64,000 nucleotides of DNA, from assembly GCF_003970795.1 (NCBI RefSeq), contig NZ_RWKW01000041.1, forward strand, positions 1-64,000. Reading direction: 5' to 3'. Position numbers and translations under genes: made by a program. Below are positions 55,605-64,000 of this stretch, piece after piece. The DNA comes from Aquibium carbonis. GTDB taxonomy: Bacteria > Pseudomonadota > Alphaproteobacteria > Rhizobiales > Rhizobiaceae. The notes beneath the pieces are model-generated. The model was not told where the DNA came from. It searched no databases and saw only the letters and a program-made list of their open reading frames with translations. Each line of letters opens with the position of its first letter. Position 1 is the stretch's first letter.

Positions 55605-56360
55605 TCAGGGTAAATTCCGGGTTAAGGTTGGGCTTCGCGCGGCGCCCTGAGGCGCAAGGACTGGCACGAAGACCCGGCGAGACGCGCGCTGCGCAACAGG
55701 AATGCCCTGATAGAGCCGCTTCTGTGCTTCCACAATCAGGACGCCGCAAAACATTGGCCAGAGGCGGCGTCCAGTGCGCTCGATGATCTGGTGCGCCCGT
55801 AGTGCCCAGCGGCGTTGTGAGGGGGGATAAAAAAGGGCTTCCGCCCAAGAGGCCGGCGTGAAGTTGGTTTCTCGCAGAAGCGAAAGAATCTGCCCCCGCG
55901 ACCAGGGGCGGCCAGTGCCAAAAGGCGTGTGTTCGAAACGCGCCCAGACGCCCCGGCGATTGGGCACAACGATCACGAGCCTGCCGCCGGGCGCCAGCAC
56001 CCGCCATATTTCCATCAAGGTCTCGCGGGGGTTCTCGGCGTGTTCGAGCGCGTGCACCATCAGCATGCGGTCGATGGAGGAATCGAAGAGAGGCAGCTCC
56101 TCGTCAAAGACCAGCGCGGTCGCAGAAGGACCCTGCGGCGGCCAGTTGATCGCCCCTTGCGTGGCCGGCATGAACGAGAAGACACGCTCGGCTTGCGTGC
56201 CGAAGCGATCGAGCCACGGCAACGTGTAGCCGAGCCCAACCAGTCGCTCATTGGGCAGGGGCGACCAGATGCTCGACAGTGCCATGGTGATCGACCGCTC
56301 GGCCAGCCTGCCGAGTGTGGTCGAATAGAAGGCGCGCAGATCGACAATGTCCGAATACAT
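55605..56360 (-). CDS. Class I SAM-dependent methyltransferase
   Basis: A 251-residue protein of the methyltransferase-11-like group. FDSSIDRMLMVHALEHAENPRETLMEIWRVLAPGGRLVIVVPNRRGVWARFEHTPFG is the clear core; the N-terminal motif I region (LVGLGYTLPWL) is less standard but occurs in rhizobial homologues next to gloB. Acceptor unknown. The ATG at 56360 (MYSDIVDLRAFY) is preferred over 56396. Divergent from gloB, 144 bp apart. Confidence 0.83.
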   Translation of the reverse strand: MYSDIVDLRAFYSTTLGRLAERSITMALSSIWSPLPNERLVGLGYTLPWLDRFGTQAERVFSFMPATQGAINWPPQGPSATALVFDEELPLFDSSIDRMLMVHALEHAENPRETLMEIWRVLAPGGRLVIVVPNRRGVWARFEHTPFGTGRPWSRGQILSLLRETNFTPASWAEALFYPPSQRRWALRAHQIIERTGRRLWPMFCGVLIVEAQKRLYQGIPVAQRASRRVFVPVLAPQGAARSPTLTRNLP

Positions 56361-56504
56361 GGCGCGCACGGTAGCGCATGCGTCGGGAAAGGGCACCCGG
56401 TTTCAGGAAGTCCTGCGGCCGAAGCTCGCTGTTGACGCAAGGAAAAGAGTGGCATCGCGTCACATCGCGCCCTATCGTTTCTCCTCTGCGCGAAAGGGGA
56501 TGGT

Positions 56505-57272
56505 ATGGGCCTGGAAATCGAACAGTTCATGTGCCGAAGCGACAACTTCGGCGTGCTCGCTCGCGATCCGGCGACGGGCGAAACGGCCATCATCGATGCT
56601 CCGGAAACAGAGCCGATCCTTGCGGCGATCGAGCGGACCGGATGGACGCCGACCGTCATCCTCACCACGCACCATCATGGGGATCACGTCGAGAGCAACC
56701 TGGCGTTGAAAGAGAAGTTTGGACTGACGATCGTAGGGCCCGATTCCGAGGCCAGCCGGATTCCGGGCATAGACCGCACCGTGAAGGATGGCGATACGTT
56801 CATGCTCGGCAACGAAACGGTTCGCGTCATAGAGACGCCGGGCCATACAGCCGGGCATGTCTGCTATCATTTCCCGGATTCTCGCGTGGCTTTCACCGGC
56901 GACACGCTGTTCTCGCTCGGCTGCGGGCGGCTGTTCGAGCGCAGGCCGCCCGACATGTTCGATTCGCTCAAGAAGCTCATGGCCCTGCCACTCGAAACGG
57001 CGATCTATTGCGGGCACGAATACACGCTATCGAACGCTCGTTTCGCACTCACCATCGACCCGACCAATTCGGCACTGAAAGTCCGCGCGGCCGAAGTGGA
57101 ACGCCAGCGTGCGGAGGGGCTGCCGACGCTGCCGACGACGTTGATGCAGGAAATGGCGACGAACCCTTTCTTGCGGTCCCACGATCCGGTCATCCGACGA
57201 AATCTCGGCATGGAAGCAGCGACAGATGAGGCGGTGTTTGCGGAAATCCGTAAGCGCAAGGACATCGCGTGA
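56505..57272 (+). CDS. gloB: Hydroxyacylglutathione hydrolase (glyoxalase II)
   Basis: A 255-residue metallo-beta-lactamase-fold enzyme hydrolysing S-lactoylglutathione in methylglyoxal detoxification. The binuclear metal motif is TTHHHGDHVESN (about 53-64), with TPGHTAGHVCYH, FTGDTLFSLGCGRLFE and CGHEYTLSNARFAL. The glyoxalase II C-terminal domain is complete. The downstream DUF985 gene overlaps by 4 bases (GTGA). Confidence 0.95.
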   Translation: MGLEIEQFMCRSDNFGVLARDPATGETAIIDAPETEPILAAIERTGWTPTVILTTHHHGDHVESNLALKEKFGLTIVGPDSEASRIPGIDRTVKDGDTFMLGNETVRVIETPGHTAGHVCYHFPDSRVAFTGDTLFSLGCGRLFERRPPDMFDSLKKLMALPLETAIYCGHEYTLSNARFALTIDPTNSALKVRAAEVERQRAEGLPTLPTTLMQEMATNPFLRSHDPVIRRNLGMEAATDEAVFAEIRKRKDIA

Positions 57273-57706
57273 GCGACGAAGCGACCGAGGTTCAGCGGAT
57301 CATCGAGGCGCTCGGCATGCGGCCGCACCCTGAGGGCGGCTGGTATGTCGAGACCTTTCGCGATGCGGGCGGCGGCCGGCGCGGTCATTCGACCGCGATC
57401 TACTTTCTGCTGGAACGTGGACAGGTTTCCCATTGGCACCGGGTGAAGGATGCGGTCGAAATCTGGCATCATCATGCAGGTGCACCGCTTGAGCTATCGT
57501 TATCAGCCGATGCGCGGGCCGTCGAAAGGCGGACGCTCGGACCTGACATCCTTTCAGGCCAGCGCCCGCAGGGCATCGTTCCCGCAAATGTTTGGCAGTC
57601 CGCTAGGAGCCTCGGCGACTGGACTTTGGTTGGTTGCACGGTTGCGCCCGGATTCGCGTTTTGCGCCTTTGAGTTGGCGGCGCCTGGCTGGCAACCTGTC
57701 GGGTAG
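57269..57706 (+). CDS. DUF985 cupin-domain protein
   Basis: A 145-residue cupin of the DUF985 family. The signature MRPHPEGGWYVETFR (about 17-31) and the beta-barrel residues SHWHRVKDAVEIWHHHAGAPLEL are typical, ending in APGFAFCAFELA. Some relatives bind sugar nucleotides or act as epimerase-like cupins; function here is unknown. The GTG start overlaps the gloB stop by 4 bases. It is convergent with the lysoplasmalogenase gene, 5 bp apart. Confidence 0.9.
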   Translation: MSDEATEVQRIIEALGMRPHPEGGWYVETFRDAGGGRRGHSTAIYFLLERGQVSHWHRVKDAVEIWHHHAGAPLELSLSADARAVERRTLGPDILSGQRPQGIVPANVWQSARSLGDWTLVGCTVAPGFAFCAFELAAPGWQPVG

Positions 57707-57711
57707 GCGGT

Positions 57712-58386
57712 TCAGCGATGGAGTAGAAATCCCAATGCGATGCAAGCCTGCGCCGTGTAGTAGAGGACCCATACCGCGGGTGCGACGACCGCCTGACGCT
57801 CCGATCGCATCGGAATGAGGAACCGGCCGGATGCCAGAATCGCGTCCGACGCCATAAACAGGACAGCGCCGACGATGACGGCCGGCGATGGTAGTGTCAG
57901 GGCTGCAATCCCCATCGCTAGGATGGCCACGACGTAGATCGCTACCGGAACGACCATGCCGCCTGGGAGGGCGGGCCGCAGCCCCAGGAACATGCCGCCG
58001 GCGAAGACCACGACCATCGCCGCTGCCGCAACGCGCCAGGGTTCGGCCGCGAACGCTGCCAACCCACCGCCGGCCATGCCGAAGAGGGCGACATAGACGA
58101 GATGCGCGACCAGGAACGAGCACAAGCCGGCGACGAAGGCCCGCCCGCTGTCCTCCGCGAGAAACAGGTCGCCGAGCGCGGAGAGGAACAGTGCGGCGGC
58201 CAGGAGCAACGGTCCACCCTCGACCAGCACCAAGACCCCCAGCAATGCCGTCGACGCGGTCTTGGCGAAGGTCCGTCTGAATGACGAGGGTTGCCTAACC
58301 AATGCTAGGTAGAGAAGCGCCGCGACCGCCGAAAGGATCAGTGTGCCGTTGGCGGGCGCCTCCACGCCGCCTGGAAACGGCATCAT
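57712..58386 (-). CDS. Lysoplasmalogenase (YhhN/TMEM86) family membrane protein
   Basis: A 224-residue protein with eight hydrophobic helices of the YhhN family. FLSALGDLFLAEDSGRAFVAGLCSFLVAHLVYVALF and MASDAILASGRFLIPM carry the conserved Gly-Asp and Ser-Asp pairs. Eukaryotic TMEM86B hydrolyses lysoplasmalogens; bacterial substrates are uncertain. The ATG at 58386 overlaps the YddG-like gene stop by 4 bases, so the two are coupled. A much longer open frame upstream runs through that gene and is spurious. Confidence 0.87.
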   Translation of the reverse strand: MMPFPGGVEAPANGTLILSAVAALLYLALVRQPSSFRRTFAKTASTALLGVLVLVEGGPLLLAAALFLSALGDLFLAEDSGRAFVAGLCSFLVAHLVYVALFGMAGGGLAAFAAEPWRVAAAAMVVVFAGGMFLGLRPALPGGMVVPVAIYVVAILAMGIAALTLPSPAVIVGAVLFMASDAILASGRFLIPMRSERQAVVAPAVWVLYYTAQACIALGFLLHR

Positions 58387-59276
58387 TTGCCAGCTACCGC
58401 TTCGGCCGACTTCGGCCTCGAAAGGATCATGTTCTTGGCCGCCAATGCCGCGCCCGCCGTGATCAGGAGGCACGCGCCGAGGATCGTCAAAGTCGGCTCG
58501 GCGAAGCCAAATCCGATCAGCACCAGCGTTGACAGCAACGGCGCGGCGTAACTCGCGGCGCCCAGAACCTGGATATTGCCGCGCTTGACGCCGTGATCCC
58601 ATGCATAGAAGGCCGCGCCTACCGGCATGAGCCCGAGACCCGCGACGGCCAGCCACTGTCCCGCGCCCCGAGGCCAGACCGTCTCCTCGATCGCGAGATG
58701 GCACAGGAGTGACAGGGCTGCGGTCGCCGCGCAGAACCATGTCACGACGCTGGTCGGTACGTTTGGAAAACGTCGCGACAGCAGCGAATAAGACGACCAT
58801 AGGAGCGCGCAGACGCCAGCCATGGCGTAGCCGTAGGCGTAGCGTGTGTCGAATTCGAAACCGCCACCGCGGCTGACGATCAGCGCGGTGCCGAGAAGGC
58901 CCATCAGCGCGCCGGCGGTGTGGTGCCAGCCGAGCCGTTCGCCGGGCATCAGCGCCGATCCGAGTACGATCAGGAGAGGCCAGAGATAAGCGATGAGGCT
59001 CGCCTCGACTGCCGGCGCGTTGCGCAGCGCGGTGAAGTAGAAAAAGTGGTAGCCGAAAAGGCCGCCGATACCGATCACCCAGACGATCGGCGGGGTCATG
59101 GTTCGCTCGCCCGGTGCACCCGAAGCACTGCGCATAGCTAGGCCGACAGCCGCGCCGATCGCGAAAGTCATAGCCGACAACTGGAAGGGCGGGACTGCGC
59201 CCGAGGCATCGGTTAACAGGGCTAACAGCGCCCACATCACCACCGCCGAAAAGCCGATCAGTGTCGCCCGTCCCAT
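58383..59276 (-). CDS. YddG-like EamA amino-acid exporter
   Basis: A 297-residue ten-helix DMT transporter close to the aromatic amino acid exporter YddG. The N-terminal LIGFSAVVMWALLALLTDASGAVPPFQLSAMTFAIG, the GYHFFYFTALRNAPAVEASLIAYLWPLLIVL block and the YAWDHGVKRGNIQVLGAASYAAPLLSTLVL segment are typical of that subgroup. The substrate is inferred from similarity only. It is coupled to the lysoplasmalogenase gene. Confidence 0.87.
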   Translation of the reverse strand: MGRATLIGFSAVVMWALLALLTDASGAVPPFQLSAMTFAIGAAVGLAMRSASGAPGERTMTPPIVWVIGIGGLFGYHFFYFTALRNAPAVEASLIAYLWPLLIVLGSALMPGERLGWHHTAGALMGLLGTALIVSRGGGFEFDTRYAYGYAMAGVCALLWSSYSLLSRRFPNVPTSVVTWFCAATAALSLLCHLAIEETVWPRGAGQWLAVAGLGLMPVGAAFYAWDHGVKRGNIQVLGAASYAAPLLSTLVLIGFGFAEPTLTILGACLLITAGAALAAKNMILSRPKSAEAVAGK

Positions 59277-59313
59277 TGTGTCGTTGCTCCCGCCGGGAGC
59301 AAGGCTCCGGTTC

Positions 59314-60120
59314 CTACTTCAGCGATTCGAAGCGAACGGCCTGAACTTTGACGGTGCCCACCTGAGTGCCGACCGTTGCCTCGACGGGGGCATATACACC
59401 CGAGTTGCCGACGGGCGCAAAGGCGATAGAGATATCCTTGGATTTGCGGATGAAATCGATCGACTTGTTGCCCTTGCGATAGCCAGATACCGGCATGACG
59501 CGAACGACGCACTTCACGGTGTCGCCCTTGTAGCCCGGAACAGAGGCGGTTCCGAAACCGGCTGGCGACAACTGCAGGTCGACGCGTAGCGCCCCATCGA
59601 AGACGCGGATGGTGCGATTGCAGACATCGGCGGGTGTGTTGGCACGCACCAGTGCGGCTGATATGGGGTCAACGACGCCGGCAAGGTGCTCCTTTTCGAC
59701 CCTGATCCAGTCTGGTCGATTGGTCCTGACCGGCGGCGAGTTCTTGGCACTGGAAACGCTGCCATCGGCGAAGGCGATGGTGGTCTTCTTCTTTTTTTTG
59801 CCGGCAGTATAGTCGACGGAATAGCTGCGAGGAGACGGGGTGTCAGCCTCGAATCGGCCGTTCGCCGATGCACGGGCGCGGGTGTCGTCAAAAATCTTGG
59901 CGACGCCGGAACTGGTGAGCTCACCGCTGATATTGAAGCCGTTCCGGTCAATCCTGCTCTTGAAGGTTGATCGCGCGAGCACGATCCCGTACAGCGAGGT
60001 CGCATATTCGGAGCGCAGGGATGTCGCGTCCGCCGAAGATGCCAACGCCGGGCCGGGGACCGCGGCGGAGGCAACCGCGAGGACCGCCACGGCGTGGCGT
60101 AGTCTGGTATGTTCGGGCAA
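59314..60120 (-). CDS. DUF3108 domain-containing exported protein
   Basis: A 268-residue protein with an N-terminal signal peptide (HAVAVLAVASAAVPGPALA, cleavage after A-x-A near residue 27). The mature part begins SEYATSLYGIVLARSTFKSRIDRNGFNISGELTSSG, the DUF3108 signature, and is predicted beta-rich. Likely periplasmic; function unknown. A run of five lysines (about 108-112) is encoded by an 8-base homopolymer that could cause slippage or sequencing error. It lies 37 bp upstream of the exporter gene on the same strand. Confidence 0.85.
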   Translation of the reverse strand: MPEHTRLRHAVAVLAVASAAVPGPALASSADATSLRSEYATSLYGIVLARSTFKSRIDRNGFNISGELTSSGVAKIFDDTRARASANGRFEADTPSPRSYSVDYTAGKKKKKTTIAFADGSVSSAKNSPPVRTNRPDWIRVEKEHLAGVVDPISAALVRANTPADVCNRTIRVFDGALRVDLQLSPAGFGTASVPGYKGDTVKCVVRVMPVSGYRKGNKSIDFIRKSKDISIAFAPVGNSGVYAPVEATVGTQVGTVKVQAVRFESLK

Positions 60121-60254
60121 AGGCCATATCCTCCGTAACGACGAGCGGGGCGTCGTGGTTCACGCCTGCATCTTTCAGGAAGTTTCGGCCATTCTATGGC
60201 ATAGACACTCGGGTAGGGTGGAAGAACGGAAGTGTCGTTTAATCTCCGTCGCGC

Positions 60255-60283
60255 TTGACGGTGGCCCGTTTTCCCACTATGGA
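60255..60283 (+). promoter_or_regulatory. Predicted rpmB promoter
   Basis: TTGACG (60255-60260), a 17-bp spacer and TATGGA (60278-60283) precede rpmB by about 100 bp, in the divergent spacer with the DUF3108 gene. Confidence 0.7.
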
Positions 60284-60385
60284 ACCCCGACTTTTTCCCA
60301 CGAGGCCGGCTGACAGGGCCCGCGCGCCATACGGTCTGGTGCGGGTCGCTCGGCTGGCACGACGAAGAACCGAAGGTAAAAAACA

Positions 60386-60682
60386 ATGTCCCGCGCTTGC
60401 GAACTGACCGCCAAGGCCGTCCTCTACGGCAACAATGTGAGCCACGCCAACAACAAGACGCGCCGCCGCTTCCTGCCGAACCTCGTCAACGTGACGCTGA
60501 TGTCGGAAGCGCTGAACCAGAGCGTGCGCCTTCGCATCTCCGCCAACGCGCTCCGTTCGGTTGAGCATCGCGGTGGCCTCGACGCTTTCCTGTTGAAAGC
60601 TCCGGTTGCCGAGCTGTCACAGCGCGCGCGTCTGCTCAAGAAGCAGGTCGCCAAGAAGATCGCCGAACAGCAGGCAGCCTGA
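60386..60682 (+). CDS. rpmB: 50S ribosomal protein L28
   Basis: A 98-residue L28 beginning [35 protein letters not shown], the family's hallmark N-terminus, with [23 protein letters not shown] and a lysine/alanine-rich tail. The length is normal for alphaproteobacteria. It has its own promoter and is followed by an intrinsic terminator, so most transcripts are probably monocistronic. Confidence 0.97.
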   Translation: MSRACELTAKAVLYGNNVSHANNKTRRRFLPNLVNVTLMSEALNQSVRLRISANALRSVEHRGGLDAFLLKAPVAELSQRARLLKKQVAKKIAEQQAA

Positions 60683-60711
60683 CCGGCTTCTTCGTTTCTA
60701 ATATTTTTCAA

Positions 60712-60733
60712 GGCGGGCTTCCGGCCCGCCTTT
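60712..60733 (+). terminator. Intrinsic terminator of rpmB
   Basis: GGCGGGC (60712-60718) pairs with GCCCGCC (60724-60730) around TTCCG, followed by TTTCTGG, 30 bp after the rpmB stop. The yhhQ-like gene begins 27 bp beyond, so partial readthrough may supply it. Confidence 0.78.
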
Positions 60734-60759
60734 CTGGTTCCATCACCCAGGATAAAAAA

Positions 60760-61383
60760 ATGACCAGCACCCTGCGTGTCCTGCCGCTCGTCGCGGCCAT
60801 GGCGATCATCGTCGCCGTCTCTAACGTCCTCGTTCAACATCCCTTCCGGCATTTCGGGCTCGGTGAGATCCTCACCTGGGGCGCCTTCACCTATCCGGTG
60901 GCCTTCCTCGCCAACGACCTCACCAACCGCCGCTTCGGCATGGTCGCCGCGCGCCGTGTGGTTCTGGCGGGCTTCGTCGTCGCCGTGGCCCTGTCCGTCT
61001 GGCTGGCGACACCGCGCATCGCCATCGCGTCCGGAACCGCCTTCCTCGCTGCCCAGCTACTCGACACCGCCGTCTTCGATCGGCTGCGCGGTAAGGCCTG
61101 GTGGCAGGCGCCGTTCATCTCGACGCTGGTCGGCTCGGCCATGGACACCGTGCTCTTCTTCGGCCTGGCCTTCTCTGCAACCTTCGCCGGAATCGACGCA
61201 TTCTTCGGTATGGCGGATGGCTCGCTGGCCTTCGTCGTGCCCTTCCTGGGCGGCGAGGCGCCGCTGTGGGTGTCGTTGGCGCTCGGCGATTTCGGCGTCA
61301 AGATCCTGATCGGCCTCGCGATGCTCGCGCCCTACGGTGCCCTGCTGTCGGTGCTCAAGCCGGCGGCGCAGCCCGCGAGGTGA
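60760..61383 (+). CDS. yhhQ: Queuosine precursor transporter (YhhQ/VUT family)
   Basis: A 207-residue membrane protein with about six helices of the VUT/YhhQ family. GAFTYPVAFLANDLTNRRFG (about 46-65) is the signature, followed by FLAAQLLDTAVFDRLRG and STLVGSAMDTVLFFGLAF. YhhQ imports preQ0/preQ1 precursors for queuosine in tRNA. GluQRS, which acts on queuosine-tRNA-Asp, lies 26 kb upstream in this window. It is preceded by the rpmB terminator with no riboswitch I can see. Confidence 0.88.
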   Translation: MTSTLRVLPLVAAMAIIVAVSNVLVQHPFRHFGLGEILTWGAFTYPVAFLANDLTNRRFGMVAARRVVLAGFVVAVALSVWLATPRIAIASGTAFLAAQLLDTAVFDRLRGKAWWQAPFISTLVGSAMDTVLFFGLAFSATFAGIDAFFGMADGSLAFVVPFLGGEAPLWVSLALGDFGVKILIGLAMLAPYGALLSVLKPAAQPAR

Positions 61384-61413
61384 TGGCGTCGTCCGCGACG
61401 AGTGCCTCTTCAG

Positions 61414-61875
61414 TCAAGGGCGATCCGTCGCGGCGTAGCCTTTATGTATGGACCGCCAGATTTCACGGCCGATCCGGTCAGCATCCTTGCGTTCCACCGC
61501 ATTGAGGCTGAGCGCCTGCAGATAGGTCGTCCGCAGGATGACCACCGCGAGAAAACCCTCCGCCACAAGAACTACGATTCCCAGTGCGAGACTGATGGCG
61601 CGGCTCCATCCGTTCGTCGTGAAGTATCGGAACACGACGCGAGCGATCTTCCAGAACATGACCAGCGCCAGGGTCATCATGACCAGGAAAAACCCGATCT
61701 CCAGAAGATGATCCCCTGCAGAGTAGTCAGAGCCTGTATCGAACGCGATCATGAAGGCGACGATAGCCGGCATCAGCGCGACCAGCGCCAGCGCCATGAG
61801 GAACGACATCCGGACGTGGAAGCCGATGAAGTCCGACCAGGCCTTGGCGTTCCTGAAGCAGGGTTCCTTGTCCAT
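61414..61875 (-). CDS. Multi-pass membrane protein, unknown function
   Basis: A 153-residue protein I do not recognise. Three hydrophobic segments (VRMSFLMALALVALMPAIVAFMIAF, LLEIGFFLVMMTLALVMFWKIARV and ISLALGIVVLVAEGFLAVVIL) imply an inner-membrane protein with a cytoplasmic C-terminal tail rich in charged residues. The ATG giving MDKEPCFRNAKAW is preferred. It is convergent with yhhQ, 30 bp apart, and follows the phytase-like gene by 71 bp on the same strand. Confidence 0.65.
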   Translation of the reverse strand: MDKEPCFRNAKAWSDFIGFHVRMSFLMALALVALMPAIVAFMIAFDTGSDYSAGDHLLEIGFFLVMMTLALVMFWKIARVVFRYFTTNGWSRAISLALGIVVLVAEGFLAVVILRTTYLQALSLNAVERKDADRIGREIWRSIHKGYAATDRP

Positions 61876-61946
61876 GACCAGCCAGAACCTCTCGGTGCGA
61901 GGCGGCAATCATAGCGGGATCTTGCTCTGGTGTGCAACTAAAGCGA

Positions 61947-63023
61947 TTATTCGTCGTGCAGAATGAACTCCAGATAGAGATTGCGCTGCAGGATCGAGTG
62001 ATTGTCGTCCGACATCAGCGACACCATCAACTCGCCGTCGGCGCGGCGCCAGACGTCCAGTGCTTCCATGTTGTCGATCTGGTGGGTCATGCCGACCTCG
62101 AGCAGGATCTCGCCGTCGGCGACCGCCCCCTTGCGGACATCGCGCCCGGGAATGCGCCGTAGTCGCATGCCAACGCCGCGCGAGATGGCGTAGCTGCGCT
62201 CCAGCAAGAGCAGGTCGCCGTTGGGGAGGAACGCGCCGTCGGTTATGTCGAATTCGCCCCGGCGCACCACCGTGAACAATCCCTTGCCCGGTCCCTCGAT
62301 GATCGCGGCGAAGATGTTGCCGTTCTTGTCCAGGCTCTTCTCGGCAACGACGACGCGGGCGCCGGCCAAGGGTCCGCCTCTCGGGGCATGGGCAATCGTT
62401 TCGAGCCCGCGGTTGTTGCGCAATTCCCGGGCGGGGATGACGAAGCCGATATCGCCGATCGGGCTCTTCATGTCCGACGGGTCGAGCCTGAATTCGGACA
62501 CCCTGTGCTGGCGCTCGAACGTCACGGTCGCGATGCCATCACGGACGGCCAGGCCCTCCGCATCGGTGCGGCCCTTGTCGCCCATCACCCGGCCGCGCGC
62601 GTCGACCATCTGCTGCATGGTGAAGTCGGCAATACCGGAAGGCCGGCCGTCGGTGTCATGTTCCAGTCTGCCGAAAAACCAGAAGCCGGTGTCTGCGACG
62701 CCGACGAAGCGCCCGCCCGGTTCCAGGAACCGGAAAGCCGACAGGCCGCCAAAGTCCCGGTTGGGCGAGGCCATCTCAAGTCCTCCAACGAATTCGAGAG
62801 GGCCGAACCGAGTCTGACCGGACGCGATCCTGAATGACTGGATCGGCCAACTGCGGATTTGAAGGCTGTCGACAGCGGCTTGCGAGCTGGCCGCATGTCC
62901 AGCCGGAGCGGACCACGGCGCGAGAGAGAGGAGTGCCACGCCCGCCGCAAGAACGCCGCCGAAAATCGCCCTGCGGCGGTTCCGGCGGGATGGCGCCCCG
63001 CTGCGGCCGGCCAAGCCGGTCAA
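61947..63023 (-). CDS. Phytase-like esterase-domain exported protein
   Basis: A 358-residue protein with an N-terminal basic region and hydrophobic segment ([32 protein letters not shown]) that could be a signal peptide; the twin-arginine pattern is only approximate. The mature part matches the phytase-like/esterase-like beta-propeller family (PF13449): [48 protein letters not shown] and NLYLEFILH. Substrate unknown. Its start overlaps the cobT stop by 4 bases (ATGA), so it is translationally coupled to cobT. Confidence 0.85.
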   Translation of the reverse strand: MTGLAGRSGAPSRRNRRRAIFGGVLAAGVALLSLAPWSAPAGHAASSQAAVDSLQIRSWPIQSFRIASGQTRFGPLEFVGGLEMASPNRDFGGLSAFRFLEPGGRFVGVADTGFWFFGRLEHDTDGRPSGIADFTMQQMVDARGRVMGDKGRTDAEGLAVRDGIATVTFERQHRVSEFRLDPSDMKSPIGDIGFVIPARELRNNRGLETIAHAPRGGPLAGARVVVAEKSLDKNGNIFAAIIEGPGKGLFTVVRRGEFDITDGAFLPNGDLLLLERSYAISRGVGMRLRRIPGRDVRKGAVADGEILLEVGMTHQIDNMEALDVWRRADGELMVSLMSDDNHSILQRNLYLEFILHDE

Positions 63024-64000
63024 CCCGCCCGTCGCCGGGCGCTGCCGCGGCGCGAATCGCTCGACGCCTGGTCGGCGAAGAGCGAGGCAAGTTGTTCGGT
63101 CATGGCGCCGGCGAGTTCCTCCGCGTCGACGATCGTCACCGCGCGGCGATAGTAGCGCGTCACGTCATGGCCGATGCCGATGGCGATCAGCTCGACCGGC
63201 GAGCGCGTCTCGATCAGGTCGATCACGGCGCGCAGGTGGCGCTCAAGGTAGTTGCCGGGGTTCACCGACAGCGTCGAGTCGTCCACCGGCGCGCCGTCGG
63301 AGATCATCATCAGAATCTTGCGCTGTTCGCGGCGCGCCACGAGACGGTTGTGCGCCCACAGAAGCGCCTCCCCATCGATGTTTTCCTTCAGCAGCCCTTC
63401 GCGCATCATCAGGCCGAGATTGCGGCGCGACCGCCGCCAGGGCGCATCGGCGGACTTGTAGATGATGTGGCGTAGGTCGTTCAGCCGGCCGGGACTGGCA
63501 GGCTTGCCCTCCTTCAGCCACTTCTCGCGCGATTGGCCGCCCTTCCACGCCCGCGTCGTGAACCCCAGGATCTCCACCGAAACGCCGCAGCGTTCCAGCG
63601 TGCGCGCCAGGATGTCGGCGCAAGTCGCCGCCACCGTAATCGGACGGCCGCGCATGGAGCCGGAATTGTCGAGCAGCAGCGTGACCACCGTATCGCGGAA
63701 ATTGGTGTCGCGCTCCTGCTTGAAGGAGAGCGGCTGCATCGGATCGATGACCACGCGCACCAGCCGCGCCGGGTCGAGGTAGCCCTCTTCCAGGTCGAAG
63801 TCCCAGGAGCGGTTCTGCTGCGCCATCAGCCGGCGCTGGAGACGGTTGGCGAGCCGGCCGACAACGCCCTGCAGATTGGCGAGTTGCTTGTCGAGGAAAG
63901 CGCGGAGGCGATCGAGCTCTTCCTCGTCGCACAGCTCTTCGGCGCCTACGGTCTCGTCGAAACCGGTGGTGAACACCTTGTAGTCGAAGTCGGTCGGCAG
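63020..64000 (-). CDS. cobT: Aerobic cobaltochelatase subunit CobT (5' part outside window)
   Basis: At least 326 residues of the C-terminal part of CobT, one of the CobNST subunits that insert cobalt into hydrogenobyrinic acid a,c-diamide in oxygen-dependent cobalamin synthesis. [31 protein letters not shown] and the von Willebrand A domain with MIDAS motif [14 protein letters not shown] (DxSxS) are diagnostic, followed by [16 protein letters not shown]. The frame is open to the window edge; the apparent GTG inside is not the true start. Probably preceded by cobS. Confidence 0.95.
   Translation of the reverse strand: MPTDFDYKVFTTGFDETVGAEELCDEEELDRLRAFLDKQLANLQGVVGRLANRLQRRLMAQQNRSWDFDLEEGYLDPARLVRVVIDPMQPLSFKQERDTNFRDTVVTLLLDNSGSMRGRPITVAATCADILARTLERCGVSVEILGFTTRAWKGGQSREKWLKEGKPASPGRLNDLRHIIYKSADAPWRRSRRNLGLMMREGLLKENIDGEALLWAHNRLVARREQRKILMMISDGAPVDDSTLSVNPGNYLERHLRAVIDLIETRSPVELIAIGIGHDVTRYYRRAVTIVDAEELAGAMTEQLASLFADQASSDSRRGSARRRAG

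Overview
The window reads as the end of a draft contig from an alphaproteobacterium of the order Hyphomicrobiales (Rhizobiales), most like the Mesorhizobium/Phyllobacteriaceae group. This rests on family and gene-order recognition, not on a search. Pointers are the CobT-type aerobic cobaltochelatase, a SAM-II riboswitch before metX, a CtrA-type TTAA-N7-TTAA box before ftsEX, the dnaA-dnaN-recF run with rpsT upstream, the fused YlxR/L7Ae-like protein between nusA and infB, and high GC throughout. The first 14 bases match the 3' end of an Illumina adapter, so the true genomic sequence starts near base 15.

Layout. 1-6.9 kb, minus strand: rpsT, dnaA, dnaN, recF, a MoeB/ThiF enzyme and an aconitase-X gene cut by the contig end. 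7.0-14.2 kb, plus strand: the translation/transcription operon rimP-nusA-ylxR-infB-rbfA-truB, with a clear promoter and a terminator-like hairpin in its leader. 14.3-23.4 kb: ubiG, an EamA exporter, DUF1178, a nitrilase-family amidase, grxC, comF, an NDUFAF5-like methyltransferase, a Flp pilin, mutT, a GNAT, argJ and a periplasmic parvulin. 23.6-31 kb: secA, a Wzx-like flippase paired with a CelD-type acyltransferase, an acyl-CoA synthetase and tRNA-Leu(CAA).

31-38.8 kb: a YqaA-type membrane protein, dsbB, a 138-bp imperfect palindrome, an HNH endonuclease, an AlkA-type glycosylase, gluQRS, another EamA exporter, a YihY/BrkB protein, a HIG1 protein, a cobalamin adenosyltransferase and a rhomboid protein. 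38.8-49.5 kb: etfBA behind a palindromic operator overlapping its promoter, 3-hydroxyacyl-CoA dehydrogenase, a diguanylate cyclase, pncB, a single-domain response regulator, hpt, a DUF3426-like membrane protein, then ftsE-ftsX-ydcF-plsC. 49.6-57.7 kb: chaC, DUF2125, tyrA-hisC, the SAM-II-controlled metX-metW pair, a methyltransferase, gloB and a DUF985 cupin. 57.7-64 kb: lysoplasmalogenase, a YddG-like exporter, DUF3108, rpmB, a YhhQ-like queuosine-precursor transporter, a small membrane protein, a phytase-like secreted protein and cobT, which runs off the window.

Almost all of this is conserved chromosomal housekeeping. I saw no phage, insertion sequence, CRISPR array, toxin-antitoxin pair or recognisable defence island. 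The most interesting signals are regulatory and non-coding: the riboswitch-plus-terminator before metX, the rimP leader hairpin, the CtrA/GANTC composite before ftsE, the etfBA operator and the long palindrome after dsbB. The direct truB-ubiG junction, without rpsO-pnp, is the clearest gene-order oddity.
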